A DNA stretch of 64,000 nucleotides, from NCBI GenBank assembly GCA_018806985.1, contig JADANN010000197.1, forward strand, positions 1,257,501-1,321,500. The letters are read 5' to 3'. The number at the start of each line of letters is the position of its first letter. Within the stretch, counting starts at the first letter, position 1. Below, piece after piece: positions 1-13,000 of this stretch. A program made the translations under genes and the position numbers. The notes beneath the pieces are model-generated. The model ran no database searches. It was given only the letters and a program-made list of their open reading frames with translations, and was not told where the DNA came from. Source of the stretch: Angiostrongylus vasorum. Lineage: Eukaryota; Nematoda; Chromadorea; Rhabditida; Metastrongylidae.

Positions 1-125
1 CGGCAAGGTTTCCCAATCTGAGAGGGACTCCGGCATTTCCATCAGGAAGCCTAACTAAGAGTAAACCAAAACCAGGATCCACCACCGTTCTGGTATCAAA
101 GTCGCATGGTGACAAATCTCCCTCG
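1..125 (+). repeat. Family B repeat, cut by the window edge
   Basis: Matches the middle of family B, including the ACCAGGATCCACC...TCTGGTATC hairpin. The start lies outside the window and the end is truncated. Confidence 0.75.
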
Positions 126-473
126 CCAAAATGACTCTCAAGAATTTTGTTATTCATTGGATGGAGCCTCTGGAAGACGCAGTTATTATAAATTGGGCTA
201 AATTACTGTAGTTTTCTTATTTTGAGAAAAAGGTGCAGTGTGAGGTTTACACTATGGCGTTTACTTAACCGGTTCAACCGAGTGGTTCCCCTTATCAAAA
301 GTGACTGCTCTTTCAACGAGTCATCACATTTGTGCTTCTCTCATGTGGATTGTGATACTCGCCGTGGAGAAAGGCATTGAATTCATAATTTTTATGCTAG
401 GATTGTTCCTATAGAAAGCATGGTGTGAAAATTTCCTCACACAATATCAAACGTTGGAAGTATAAGCGTCAGC
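126..473. other. No recognised feature
   Basis: AT-rich sequence upstream of the first SINE. I see no coding signal. Confidence 0.5.
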
Positions 474-722
474 GGGCGCGTGTAGCATAGTGGTTGGAGG
501 CGCCCTGCGACACGCACGTGTGATCGATCCCCGCGCCCCGGCTCACCGAGACATCCATCCCTCGGGGGTTAGCAAATTATTACCACACTTGTCTGGGAGA
601 ATAGCAGCACTGGTATTGTAAAAGGCAGATACGCCTTCAATTACCTCCAAACGGTGCTTAATGAAGTCGAATGCAAGGTGCATCACACAGGGATTGATCA
701 GCGCCGAGAGTTTATCCTTTTT
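474..722 (+). mobile_element. Family A tRNA-derived SINE
   Basis: Starts GGGCGCGTGTAGCATAGTGG (A box) and has a B box GTGATCGATCCCC. The 3' end is GAGTTTATCC followed by a T run. Full-length, moderately diverged. Confidence 0.85.
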
Positions 723-1030
723 TTTCTGTTTTATATTCATTTATGTTATTTGTAGGTGGTTGTATATTACTTTCTATCTATCACTAGCTACGAGAGAAGT
801 ATTCCGTTTGCCTGCTTACTAGACAGTAGTGCAGAAGTAGATTATTTTTATAGTACGACAATATCCAAGAAGATTACACTAGCAGGATAAACGACTTTCA
901 TAGGTGTTAAATGCCAGCTTATCTATTGATGAGCTTAGTGTGTTCTAAGTAGTGGGGCAGCGTTATTCTTCTCTATGACTTAATAGACTATCAAGTCACT
1001 TAGATATTAAGACAGAGCACGTATACGGTA

Positions 1031-1317
1031 AAGGATAAAAGGTTAAAGCTGTCGGCGTTGATCAATCCCTGAGGGATGCGCCATGCATTGGACTTCATTA
1101 CCCATCGTTAGAGGTAATTGAATGCGTGTCTGGCCTTTACAATGGCTCGTGGTGGGCTAACGATGTATCGAGCCAGTGCTGCTATCCTACCAGACGAGTC
1201 TGGTACCAATTTGCCGACCTCGGGGGGATGGAATTGTTGATGGGCCATGGGCGCGGGGATCGATTCCACGTGTGTGTTGCAGGGCGGCTCCGACTGCTGC
1301 GCTACACGCGCCCTTTT
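1031..1317 (-). mobile_element. Family A SINE with 12-bp target duplication
   Basis: ACGTATACGGTA flanks it at 1019-1030 and 1318-1329. The head is well kept: GGGCGCG pairs with CGCGCCC as an acceptor-like stem and the B box is GGAATCGATCCCC. Confidence 0.92.
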
Positions 1318-1520
1318 ACGTATACGGTAGCCCTTATTTTTCTTCCTTATGTGGTTATTTCCACTTTTCGTTGCCATTCGCGAATTTATTAGCGGTTTCC
1401 CGATCGTTACCACCTGACTCACTGCGGCCATCGTCTATGTAGTACTTCCGTTTTACTTATTGATTCATTCCTTTCCATAGCAGTTTCGCTTGCGTTAGTT
1501 TTCACATGACTAGTTAATTT

Positions 1521-1800
1521 TCGCGCGTGTGGCGCATTGGTCGGAAGCGTCCTGCAACAAACACGTGCAATAGATCCCCGCGCTCATGGCCCACCATGCC
1601 TTCCATCCGTCCGGGGTCGACAAATTGGTAGCAGACTTGTCTAGGGGGGTAGCTGCACTGGTTCGATAAATTGGCAGGACACTGCGAGTCATTGTAAAGG
1701 CCAGATATGCATGCAGTCACCTCCAAACGATGCTTAATGAAGTCGAATGCATAGCGCATCACTCAGAGATTGATCTACGCCAAGAGCTTTAGAGCTTTTT
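1521..1800 (+). mobile_element. Family A SINE upstream of BI-1
   Basis: Head GCGTGTGGCGCATTGGTCGG; the tail duplicates GAGCTTTA before a T run. Lies 170 bp before the BI-1 ATG. Confidence 0.85.
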
Positions 1801-1962
1801 TTTGGTTAACTTTCTTCTAAAACGCGTTAGTAGCTCTTGTTACTCTTCCATGCTTCTTCATATCGTTGGCATTAATTTTAAACTATAACTGGTTTCATTT
1901 ACTCTATAAGTCTCGTTTCTCTGTGACTTGTGTGGAACATTCTTTGATAACGTGATTGATTG

Positions 1963-1970
1963 TTCTCAGA
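1963..1970 (+). promoter_or_regulatory. Putative spliced-leader trans-splice acceptor of the BI-1 gene
   Basis: TTCTCAG occurs at 1963-1969, followed by A and then the ATG at 1971. No coding exon is needed upstream because exon 1 already encodes the family's N-terminus. Nematode mRNAs commonly receive a spliced leader at such sites; its use here is inferred. Confidence 0.55.
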
Positions 1971-4900
1971 ATGAATCGCGCCAGCAATCCAGGTGCTACG
2001 AACTTCTTCGACAACATTCATCGCACCTTTTCCGGTCTCAATGATAGATTGTTTGTTGTTTTTTTTCTCTTTTTTACAACGTATAATTCCAGTGATTAGT
2101 TTGCTTGAGTGTGACGTCGTTTGATTCCAGGGAGAAAAACGTTCAGGAACATCTACGTAATGTGTACGCTACCGTTGCAGTTGGGATTGGTGCAGCCGCT
2201 ATTGGAGCAGGAATCCATATTTTCACGAACATCTTGAGGTTTTCAGTCTTTTATAGATTCTGCTCGATAAACATATGTAAAATAGTGAAATAACGAACTC
2301 TGATTTATGTTCGCGTATTGACGAGTTGGGAGCACGTGTGGCCCATTAGTCAGAGGCGACCTGCAATACACATGGTATCGATCCCCGCATCCCAGTGCCA
2401 CCAAGCCTTCTGTCCCTCCGGATTCGGCAAATTGATATATCTTGTCTAGGAGGATAATAGCACTTTCGCGATACATCGGTAGGCCACCGCGAGTCATTGT
2501 ACAGGCCAGAAATACATTCAGTCATCTCCAACGACGCTTAATGAAGTCGAATGCATGGCGTATCCCACAGGGATTGATCATCGCGAGAGCTCTACAGCTT
2601 TGATAGACGAGTTGGCATTCAGCTAGTTTTGGTAAGGTTCGTGACGAAAATGAATGAACTATTACGGATTTCAAATTCCCGAATATATGTCATTCTGACA
2701 CATGTTTGTGATTCTATGGAACTAAGGGACCAGAAAGAAGGCGAATGTTTATGGGTTGAGTAAAACCTAGAATGTAAAGAACTGAGTCGCTTTCGTCGTT
2801 GTAACACGAACAAGACTTCAGTGAAACTAGCTTTACTGTTGTAGTTCTTTAGATTCCAACTTGGACATGAAGAATTGTGAGTATAAGTTACAATGATCAG
2901 TAAGATTGCAGGGCCAATATACTTATGGCGTTTGCATCTATTGCTGTGATGATGGCTCTGATATCGACTCCACACACACGTGAAAACGAGAAGAAGAGAC
3001 TTGGATACTTCTTCATTTTCTGTGGAATCTCTGGTTCGTCATATACATATATTTTTCTCCTTGGCACAATTCTCCAATTTTCCCACCTCCAGTTAGTAAA
3101 CTCTTCGAGACATTTTATACTGGGGATTATCCGATAGGATAAATTCACGACGTTTACCAGTTTTAAATGAGACATTGCAGCAACGTACTTTTTTTCGGTG
3201 GTATAGCCTCCGATACGTCGTTCGTATAACGGTTCGCATTGCGGAGAGCATCAATGAATAGAACATGTTAAGAAATATCCGATATTTGAGAAAGTTCAGG
3301 ACAAAAGCCTCAGGCAACTGATGTGATTCATTTTCTGTTGAAGCATACTATATTGAACAATCTGATCCAGGTTAAGAATGATGCACTTATACATTCAACT
3401 TCTAACAGTAGTTGCTGAACACGTCAGTGTTGTTTGATCGGAAAAGTTATGCATAACAAAACCAGACAACTTTGTTGTGCTCATGAAGTGGGGTTCTGTC
3501 AGCGTTGAAAATCGACTGTTCCCACCATGCATTAGAGGTCAGTAAAGTGAAGGAAAATTACTTTGCGAGGAAAAACTTTAGTTTGTTTCTTCATTGGTGT
3601 AAGAAGCTCCTATAGACCAAGCAGTAGCTCTTTTAATGGTTTAGCAGATTGATAGGTAGAAAATGAATGCCTCGAACAAAGTCGTGGTGTTTTCTTTTTA
3701 CCGAACTATTGTTGCACTATTGCTGGACAACTTGATTTACATCATCGCACATCTCACTCTGCTCATCCAGGTGCGTGCCACTTCGAAATGCGTTCGTAGT
3801 ATCGCATTCAGTTCACGTGTTTTATTTCATTAATTTTCCACCTTATTTCACTGCCATCATGTGAAACATGTTTGCCACAATAGTGAAATAGAATTTTAGC
3901 AAGATTACATCTAAGATCGGTAACGTCATCAGTTCGGTTGGTCGTAAACTCTGTAATCATCACGTTCACCAAAGAAGGACATGTCAAGTGTGGCATTTTA
4001 TTGCAGATGAAAATATGTTAATCAAAGTTTGGCTTATGACATCTGTTTTGTTTTCCTGAGACTTGAAAAGAACTTGGCTATATTTGTGTAGAGGACTGCC
4101 TTTATTGTCAAGTGACTCATCTATGTCCTTTATTCTATAGCGATGCCGCAATGATTAAGCCAAGGTGTCGGTATGGGTAGACAGACCCTCCTGCGGCTGT
4201 TTCCATGAGCTTGTGAAGCTCAAGTCTGTTCCATCGAGGATGTTGGATTCGTGATGACATTATGAAATGTGAATAATTGAAATTGTTGTGAATGTTTTAA
4301 CCGCGGACTGCTTCAGGAATGAGGTGAATAAACGTTCACTTCTTTTGCTGCATGGAATTTCAGCAGATGCTGTAGTGGAAGAATGCCACCTTATACAAGA
4401 AGTTCTCCTTTTCGTTTTTTTAAAGAGCTGTTCACGGTACTTGCTGAACAGATCGTTATGAATGTCATCTTGTTTATGGACATTATCGTGTTCTGCAGTA
4501 GACTGACCCACATTTTGATCACGTATTGCTTGCTTGTTGTTTGTTAGTGTAAAGTCATGGTGTTACCTGTTACCAACTTTATAATTACTACGAATTTGCG
4601 AAAAGAGGTGCACAAATCCCGAAGCTAGTTATCAAGTTGCGATATAGAAAGTTAGGCACTAAACTAACTGAGGTGAATTACAATGTATATTATTGCAGCA
4701 TCTGTATGGCTTGATATCATTAAAGTAAGTTGGTTCAAATTAGTGATGTAGATTTCAATATGACTTAATCCTTTTCATGATGCGATTTTATTTAGGTATA
4801 AGCATGGGCCCGCTTCTGGAGCGTGTTATGGAGGTAGATCCGTCATGTGTACTTACCGCATTGTTAGCATCTACAGCCGTTTTCGGATGTTTCTCACTCG

Positions 4901-5205
4901 TTGCTCTTAATGCCTCTTCAACGAAATACATCCACATGGGAGGTACACTCGCGTCTGCTGCGCTGTGCCTGGTTCTTGCATCATTCTTTGCGTCCTATTA
5001 TGCGATCATCCTCGGTGGTCTTGCTTTGTCGTGTGCATTCGTTGTCTACGATACCCAGTTGATTGCGGAGAAATCGCGCCGTGGTGACGATGACTACATC
5101 TGGCACTCCGTTGAACTCTTCATTGACTTCGCCAACATCTTCAAATACTTGCTTCTTATTCTGGCGGATAAGAGAGAGAGAGACAACAGGAAGAGAAGAG
5201 CATAA
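1971..5205 (+). CDS. TMBIM6: Bax inhibitor-1 (TMBIM6-like) ER membrane protein, 4 exons, 239 aa
   Basis: Exons are 1971-2050, 2131-2238, 2912-3033 and 4796-5205; they total 720 nt and the phases close at every junction. The family forms a 6-7 helix ER membrane protein that limits calcium-dependent cell death and tempers the unfolded protein response. Visible family marks are VQEHLRNVYA near residue 30, STPHTRENEKKRLGY around residues 78-92, the GISMGPLLE segment at the exon 3/4 junction, FVVYDTQLI followed by DDDYIWHSVELFIDF in exon 4, and a basic tail (KRERDNRKRR). From the conserved His before helix 2 to the TPH motif, the human protein aligns without gaps, which fixes the exon 2/3 junction. 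Length is 239 aa against 237 aa in human. The ATG at 1971 lies one base after TTCTCAG, a nematode trans-splice-type acceptor, which supports this start. A family A SINE sits in intron 2. The exact worm paralogue (tmbi/xbx series) was not determined. Confidence 0.93.
2330..2605 (+). mobile_element. Family A SINE in BI-1 intron 2
   Basis: Target duplication GACGAGTTGG at 2320-2329 and 2606-2615. A few small deletions in the body. Confidence 0.88.
2853..2876 (+). other. Possible alternative 24-nt exon of BI-1
   Basis: A TTCTTTAG acceptor (AG at 2851-2852) and a perfect GTGAGT donor (2877-2882) bound 24 nt that would keep the frame (phase 2 to 2) and add eight residues after Arg at the exon 2/3 junction. 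Skipping it gives a gap-free match to human BI-1, so it is not in the main model. Confidence 0.25.
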
Positions 5206-6260
5206 GAACAGGAGGAGAGGAACACACGACTTATCTATCGCTTTTTTAAGTGTTTACATTAGTGTTTACACTCGGACATTGTATCCTGTAGTTCCATTGA
5301 TTGTAATGTGTTGAACCAGTCTCTTCCGCTACTAATATCTATCCTAAAACTCTTTTTCTCATCGCTTTGGATGATGCCCTCTGACAAAATTATTTCGTGG
5401 ACATTGTCATTCTGTCCAGAGTTTTGGTCATATAAAACAATGTGGGTTCTCTCTGCTGATAAACACACCAGTAATCTCTGGATCGACCTTCTTTTAACAT
5501 CAGCAATGTTTAGTCGGTCAATGTTTTCTTCCTTATCATACACGAGATTATTAAAAAACAAGTTTCAATGGGCTACTTGCTGACATTTGAGCGGATTTGG
5601 CGCCTGTAAACCGTCCTCGTCCGTTTAATCCAAGCATCCCAGAAGTCTTTTGATCTAGAGGAATAGTATTCAGATACTTTAGGACCCCAGGTAGTTCGTA
5701 GCCATTTGTATGAACATCCGTGTATAGCACGAAGCTGCATAATGCCTCTCACGGTAAAGTGCACCCGATCCCTTACAAAGCGTACAGGGAGAAATATGGC
5801 CAAGTTGATAGACCATTCTTTGTCTGTGTGAAAGAACACAGTCGATAAATTTAGAGTTAAGCCAGACGCGTCATTAGGGGTGCATAGCACACACGGACAC
5901 AACGAAGGAGGTATTGAGGTAGAAATGACCGTCCTCGTTGATAAATTCAAGACAGCGCGTAATCCCTCGAAACCGACGAATTCCAGGAGTCCGGAAATTA
6001 AGCCGCATGAGGGAATTCCTTGTTGTCACGCGTGATGTCATACAATATCTCAGACATTCTAATGTGAGAGAGGCGCATTACCCATCCATATGAACTCTGT
6101 TCGACTGGTCTCCACGTGGGATTCTTAGTGCAAGACTCATAGAGAGCGCTAAGTGTTTTGAAGAAGCTAATCTGATTCCGATGCGACTGAAAATTAGGTG
6201 TCGTGGTTTCCTGTCAAGGGTATAGAGCTATTCAGCCGAGTACGTTGCATTTCAGTGCTT
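5206..6260. other. BI-1 downstream region, no recognised gene
   Basis: Contains the BI-1 3' UTR, with no canonical AATAAA close by. A minus-strand open frame at 5573-5950 matches no family I know. Confidence 0.4.
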
Positions 6261-6264
6261 TCCA

Positions 6265-6304
6265 GGCTCTGGCGGAAGAAGCGAAATCCGCCGAAACGTC
6301 AACC
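6265..6304 (+). ncRNA. Degenerate hammerhead-like motif
   Basis: GGCT is followed by a changed core, a stem GGCGGA (6271-6276) pairing with TCCGCC (6287-6292), then GAAACGTC. The core box CTGANGA is lost, so this is a relic of a Penelope-like terminal repeat 3' of BI-1. Confidence 0.4.
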
Positions 6305-6570
6305 AGTAATGTATTCAGTAAACCTTGCAACCACGTATCGATTGGAAATGAACGCTTTAACTTTTTTAAACAGACTAGTGTTGAAATGGATGGAACGATC
6401 AATGAACCATTCGTACAGCTGGTTCTGTCGATGAAAGAAACCATGAATGAGAAGTAGTTGGTTGCATTCATTGTTTTTTAGGCTTATATCAACCAAAGGT
6501 GGGCTTCCACAAAGGAAAGTGTGTGATGTGAAGTTGTCGCGATCACGAATAATAACAAGGACACTGAATC

Positions 6571-6645
6571 GCAGAGAGAGAGAGAGAGAGGTATATAGGC
6601 AATGAGAGAAGAGAGAGAGAAAGGAGACAGGGAGACAGAGAGAGT
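6571..6645. repeat. GA-rich microsatellite
   Basis: Runs of GA with interruptions (AGAGAGAGAG, GAGAGAAAGGAGACAGGG). Confidence 0.85.
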
Positions 6646-6988
6646 AGTCTAGGCTATTGGATTCTAACAAATCCTGACTTATAAGCTGGGATGAGGTTGT
6701 TAACACGTCTCGTATTTGTCAACATCGAATCTTCCGATGATTTCGTTTATATCATATATCGTCGTCGTTGTATGGTAACACGCTTTATGTTCAACATTTG
6801 TACCATATATGAAAACACGGTAGATTTATTCCGTAGAAAATAGTGGAGGATGAAAACGACTCAGCAGAAACAAAACATTTTCGTGAGCCTGTGTGGGCTC
6901 ACGAATGAAAGTTCGTAAGAAGAAACTACTATGTTGATTTATGCTGATGTTAGCTGAAAGTTCTACTTTACAGTAATATCAACTCGTT

Positions 6989-6994
6989 TTTATT
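6989..6994 (-). terminator. Poly(A) signal of the CRYL1 gene
   Basis: AATAAA on the minus strand lies 64 nt past the CRYL1 stop codon (7060-7058), a usual nematode 3' UTR distance. Cleavage position is not determined. Confidence 0.6.
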
Positions 6995-7057
6995 CATTAG
7001 TGTTCAGCAAACATTCTTACGAATCGCAGTAACGTCAACTATTACAATGATATTTGC

Positions 7058-10000
7058 CTACTCCATCTTCTTCTTAAGGCTTTTCAGAAGTGCTAAATTA
7101 CGCTCTCGTTCGGCTTTCCTTGTTCTCAGTTGATCAAGAGGCATACTTTTGTTTAGGGACGATTCTAACTTTTCGAGTACGTCTGCTTCCTTGAACGTCG
7201 GTGTTGGGCCGAAGTCGGCTAGAACTCGTCGAATTCCTTCACCGTAGCGAAAGAAGTAGTCTCGTATACCTGATTAATTCGATATCATATTCACATGAAC
7301 CATACACGGGTAAACGTCCAAGAGTAAATGGTCATTTTAACTGGGCTTATCAAGAGCGCTCTAAATTATTGTAGTTTTACAAATGGTAGTTCTTTGGAAT
7401 AAAAAATCCCGACAGTTGTTTTCTGTCAAAATTAACATATTTGTAGTAAATATAAACACGATAGCGAGACATATTTATTTACGAGTTTACTTAATGATTG
7501 ATCCTTGAATGGCCCGTCCTCACTGGGTTGTACGAGCCCCAGCATAATCTCCATTTCTCGGAGATTTGCTGGTTAAGCCATTGTGGTTCGCTAGAGTCCC
7601 AATGTCAGCCTGGCCAAAGTCTGCCCCCAGGTGGTTACCACGACAGACAGTCGCAGTCTTTGTGGATCAGAGGGGGAATTTGCCACCATGCGACTTTGAT
7701 ACCAGGACGGTGATGGATCCTGGTATTGGTTCACTCTTAGCTAGGCTTCCTGATTGCCGGAGACGGAAATATCTGGAGATGGATCATGCATAAATAAAAA
7801 AAAATAACTGTTAGCATAGGATCGGTATAGGAATGGCTAAGCTAATCAGTGGCCTCCATCGAAGATCCAAACCCAGCTCATGCAGCTCCTTGTCTTCCGT
7901 CTTCTCTTAAACGATTTCTTCAGCCAGTGATCCAAAGAAAGTAATTTGCTCTTCTTCACCCAGCCATTCTTCATGGATTACAATTCCGTCCGAAAGTTCC
8001 CGTAATCCGATTTTTCTCCCAACCCGAACTTATGTGAATGGGCTTGCACTCACATATAGCACGCCGTATTGACCGTTGTGAGTGGATACCAACTCATTTC
8101 CTTCGCGGCCGTTTATTTTTGCCCTTTAAAGGTTTTTGTTGTGCTTTTTTCAACCAACTGATAACAGATTAAGCATAGACCACTGTGCTGGGCATCGGAG
8201 GTAAAAAATACTCTGTATATCTAATAAGTTACAAAAACCGGTCTTTTGGACGAGATCATCTCATGGGCGAGAGTCCATTGCTAGAGCAGCTCCGAGAGAT
8301 ACCGTTGCCGTTTAGGAACGAACGAAAACGTTTCTGTGGAAATAATACGCTGTGAAACTGTCTGCTTCATATGAAAAATTGAAAATGTTTCTTCAGGAGG
8401 GATTTTCCTAAGAAGTGATGACCCTGTCACATTACGAGGAAATCCTTCCTGTTTTTCACAGAGTACACAAATTTCCTTCTTATCACGTTATTTCACCACA
8501 GTGTTTGCTCCATTGTCATGAAATGGGTAGCGATCAGTGAGGTCCCAGACCAGTTCTCTCGTCATAATCCTTTGTTGACATGTAGTCAGGAAATTCAATT
8601 CGGAACGGGCTACTTTATCCTGATAAATCGGATTTTAGGAGAAAAAAAAGGACGCTTAAAAAATACAAAAAAAGAGTAGGATAGGTTCTTCGGCTTCTTT
8701 CTAGGATTTAGCTGTGCCCGTCGCCTCCGCTTTTCATTACTCGTTTCGGACATTTCGTGATCTTCAATCGACAGAAGGGTTTCTTTTCGAAAGAGAAACA
8801 AAAAATATCGCACAAGAATGCGTATTTGCTGTAAACGCATATATGAGCCGTTTTGGAGCATCTCGTCTCTTTCACTGGATGCATCTTGTTCTAAACCAGC
8901 CTTTTGACATCAATCCTCTAACCTTCCTAGGATGGTATGACGCACTGTTTTGTTCATGCTGTTTCTTAAATAAGGATCATATTTTTTAAAAAATGACACG
9001 ACTTGACGATATTGTGTAAACCGCAGCGCTTTCTTCATTCATTTTGTTGTCGCGCAGCTACCATCGGCGAACGTCTTCGCATTTGCGTGTGGTTTCGGCT
9101 GCAACTGGAACGGTTTGCCTTCCTCATGAATGCCGTTGAATGCTGGTCGAGTTGATACTCTCTGGAATCCTTATATAGCCGTACTATTTCCAAGATTACA
9201 CCTTGCAGGAAGCCGAAACGGTTCTCTTGAGTCGGAGTGGGTATTTCTCAGAAACATTTGGCGCCATTTTGCCGACCCTGGTAGAGTGGGAAGTTTCGTT
9301 GGCCTGACGCTGGATCGAGTCAAGGAGCACTCATGCTTCACTGCGCGACATTCCTTGTCACTGTGCTCTTCGCGCATAACTCAGTTAACCAGGTAAAGGC
9401 GACTGAGAATGGATTAAAACTCCTCGGAGTCGTTTGATCCATTAAATTATTCGATTGAAAAGAAATATATGGAGTTCGATAGAAGAAACATCTTTTTAAA
9501 ATCCGAATAGAAGAAAAGAAACCAGAACTGTTTGTTGGATAGCCGATAAGTCAGTAAAATGAACGATTTCGCTGCAGAATTGAGCAGGAAAAAGAAGGAA
9601 ACCTTTGGTAACATAGACCACTTTTCGACCGATTACTTCCGCTCTCAGCTCTCATTGAGCTGAGAAGCCGAGTAAACGGCGAACGCTAAGTGCTACGAGT
9701 CTATTTAGGCGTCTTGTGAAACGGGAAATTCTCTGCTTGTTGGGACGGGAAAAGTCTGGCTAATTTTTTCACTTTACCTCTACTTCGTTTTTATGTTTCC
9801 ATTATCTTGTTAAAGTGGCTTCCTTCCTTTTAAATTTTTCATGCGAAAAATGACAAAAAAGTGTCTGCTTACAAATTTTTATCGATAAACAGCATCGGCT
9901 TCACCTAGAACTTAACCGTAAGCAGTTCTCATAAGGACAATCATCGATTTGATGTAAGCAACAGCCATTCTTCTAGCAAAAGTGTGTTCGTTAATAGGCG

Positions 10001-13000
10001 GTAGGAAAGATTTATAATTTTTCCACTTTCCTCAACAATTATCACTAGGCTGGGATTCATTTAATTTGGCGTTTAAGTATTAAGCGCCAATTTCGAGGAT
10101 GTCGTGTGAACAATTACTTATATGTGATGATATGTCAGTTAATCTACCCGGGTGGCAGTTATGTCGCCTTCCTTTTCTTCATGAGACCTTTCTCATAAAC
10201 CCAACTATAAAGCATAGTGCCAGGTGTGGTCAGTCTACTCTCCATAAGTGACGACGCAGGTGGACGATGTAGACTACGTATTCAGTTCAGTCGTTTCAGG
10301 GTTCTCTTTCGACCGCACTATGTATATTGATTTGATCGAAAGTTAGCTAATCGAAAGGGGATCGAGATAGGATGGATGGGAACGAAAAAGACGTTTTCAG
10401 CTGTTAAAAAATTTACCAAAAAAATGCCATGCCTAACGAGTTATTTTTGCGATGATACTTACTCGGATACATGGACGGCCCGTCGTTACTGGTTGTGCGG
10501 GCCCCAGCATATTCTCCATTTTTTTGAGTTTTGCTGGTTTAGCCATTATATTTCCCTGGAGTCCCGAGGTCAACCTGGTCAAAGTCTGTCCCAGGTCTCC
10601 AACACCACAGGCAGTCGCAGCCCTTGTGGATTAGAGGGAGATTCGCCACCATGCGACTTTGATACCAGGACGACAGTGAATCCTGGTATTGGTTTACTCT
10701 TAACTAGGCTTCCTGATGGAAACGCCGGACTCCTTCTCAGCTTGGGAGACCCTACCTGGGGATGAATCCGCCGCTGTGCGTCGCAGTCCGACACCCACGA
10801 ACACCTCCCAGCCACGACGAGGCGGTAAATCATTGGGAGAATTTATTTAAGCTAAACTATTAGAAATAAGACAGTGTAGGTCTAGATCAACCCATAGTAG
10901 CGGATGTGTCGTTCCCATCAACGTTCACATCTAGATACTTGATTGCTTAGACATTCCGTTTCCACGAATTGTGTATGTCCCGGAATATCGTTCATTGGTT
11001 TCGCATTCTCTTGCGACCGTCGTCTTGGTCAGCTTCAAGTATAGTGGCATCTACGCATATCAACTGGTTATCTATGGATCGCTCACTGTTGCGAAAACGA
11101 CTGCTTTTTGATTTTCCAGATGGCTGGTCGTTCTAGCAGACGTGTGTATTCTTCCGAAATCTGTCCCATTCTTCTTGTCTCCATCTATTGTCAGTTGCTC
11201 TTCTTGTCACATGACCGGCTCATTTATGCTTAACCCTCTATTTGTATTCACGTGTACCTCGAACGTCAGATCATTTAACGAAATAATCTTTTATTTTATT
11301 TCATATGATCCGTCTTCACGTCCACTGCGCGGATCCAGAACTTCCCACATTCGATTCGTTTTCTCGCATCCATCATCCACAAAGGTCTTCCAACTTTTAC
11401 ATGTGGCTTCGCCTGTTGCTTGAGGATTTTTTCATTTCATCTTGAGAGTAGTAGAATGCTGGTCGAGCTAATTCTCCGTGGAGTTTTGAGATAGGCGGCC
11501 TAGAACGTTCCCAACTGATTGCAGAGAGCGATTTTTTTCCCAGGCAAGTCCGGCACGAATTTCCCGACCCCGGAAGGATCAGAGGCTTGGTGTGCCTGGA
11601 GCGGAATCCAACTAGTACAGTGCTCGTGATGATTCTCGAGTAATTAGGGTTTTAATATTCCCATATTAGTGTTTCAGTGAAAGTTGCCTTTTCTTAGCAT
11701 CATTATCTTTGCATTATGTGTAGTGAGTATACTGTTCGGAGCAAAAAACTGTGCTCCACTATCGGAAAAATAAAACTTCGATTGAATCGTTCAATGAATG
11801 TTAGCACTTGTTGTTAGCAAAAAATAAGATATAGGAGATTGAATGGCCAGGTAGGTACCGTATAACTTATATAACCTTATATCACTTGTGATCCGCTCAA
11901 TTATCCGATAACTCGAACAGGTAGAAAAGTCTCCTCTGCTGGCTCTTTAACGTGGTGAATCTGCTTAGCTAGCCCCGATCGCTGCAGGGAAATGAAAATG
12001 AGCACGCTTTTCGTATGTGGTCCTCGTTACCGATGTTGAAAACTTTACAGTAGCTTGCTATATTCAACCAATGGACTACGCTGGTTATACTCATGGATGG
12101 CTTGCACTGGAGACAATTCCCGACCGTTCCATATGTACTTACCAGTCGAACTCGTAGACGAATCCAACCTATGTTTAAAATGCAGTCCACATGCATGTAA
12201 AGAACCGTCGTACATATTTATGGATACAGTTAGGTGTATATGGGCAGCATAAGTGCATTTGACATAGCAGAACTGAGAAGCCGATCACTGGAGTAACTAC
12301 AGGAGTTCGTTCCAAAACGTGCGGGAAGACAGTGTTGACAACATATACCGTTGCTGAGTTCAGTTTTTGATGATTCGTATCCCAATCACGTCATGTCCTA
12401 CATCGTAGCTTCTAAGCTCAGCTGAGGCTCCGAGTAGTACTCATATCTCAGCCTCCTTGTGGTTGTATTTCACGTAGTACCCAGCCATGAGAAAAAGAGG
12501 TCTTTTTGTCCCGTATTTCATAAAATAGTGGCATAAAACCGTTCAATCTGGTTTTATGTTATGGACAAGCAATCTGCCAGTTTCCCTAAAATGTCTTTTC
12601 AATAAATATTTAACCCTTTTTTTCTACTGTAATCCATCCTGGAGATAATCATGGTTAACACGTTCACGTCCGTCGGCATACGTTGATTTGAAAGCACACA
12701 TGAGGGACACATGGGACGATATGCATTGCTTTCGAAGCATTTTTCCTCTTGGGTATTTCTTTCGTCGGCAAAAACTTTACAAACCGTTTGCATTTAGGTG
12801 TACAGTTTGCAGTGGCCCGTGAATTGCATAACGTGGTCCGAGACCAGCAATCATAACTTTGTCGATATCTTCAGGTGATAGCACATTATTGCCAACAAGT
12901 CGCCATACTTCAGCAAGTAAGGCATATTGGAGACGATTCACAGCGAAACCGAGAACCTCATGATGAAGACGGACAGGTTCCTCAAAAAGAAAATTAGTAG

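Noticed and set aside
1231..1313. A tRNA gene in the SINE head (A and B boxes, acceptor-like stem)
   Set aside because: No proper anticodon arm, and it continues directly into the SINE body in every copy; it is a tRNA-derived promoter, not a tRNA gene.
5573..5950. 125-codon minus-strand open frame downstream of BI-1
   Set aside because: No recognisable motif, signal, or splice context, and next to transposon relics.
8714..8989. 91-codon frame in family D copy 1
   Set aside because: The second D copy has frameshifts over the same stretch, so no coding constraint is seen.
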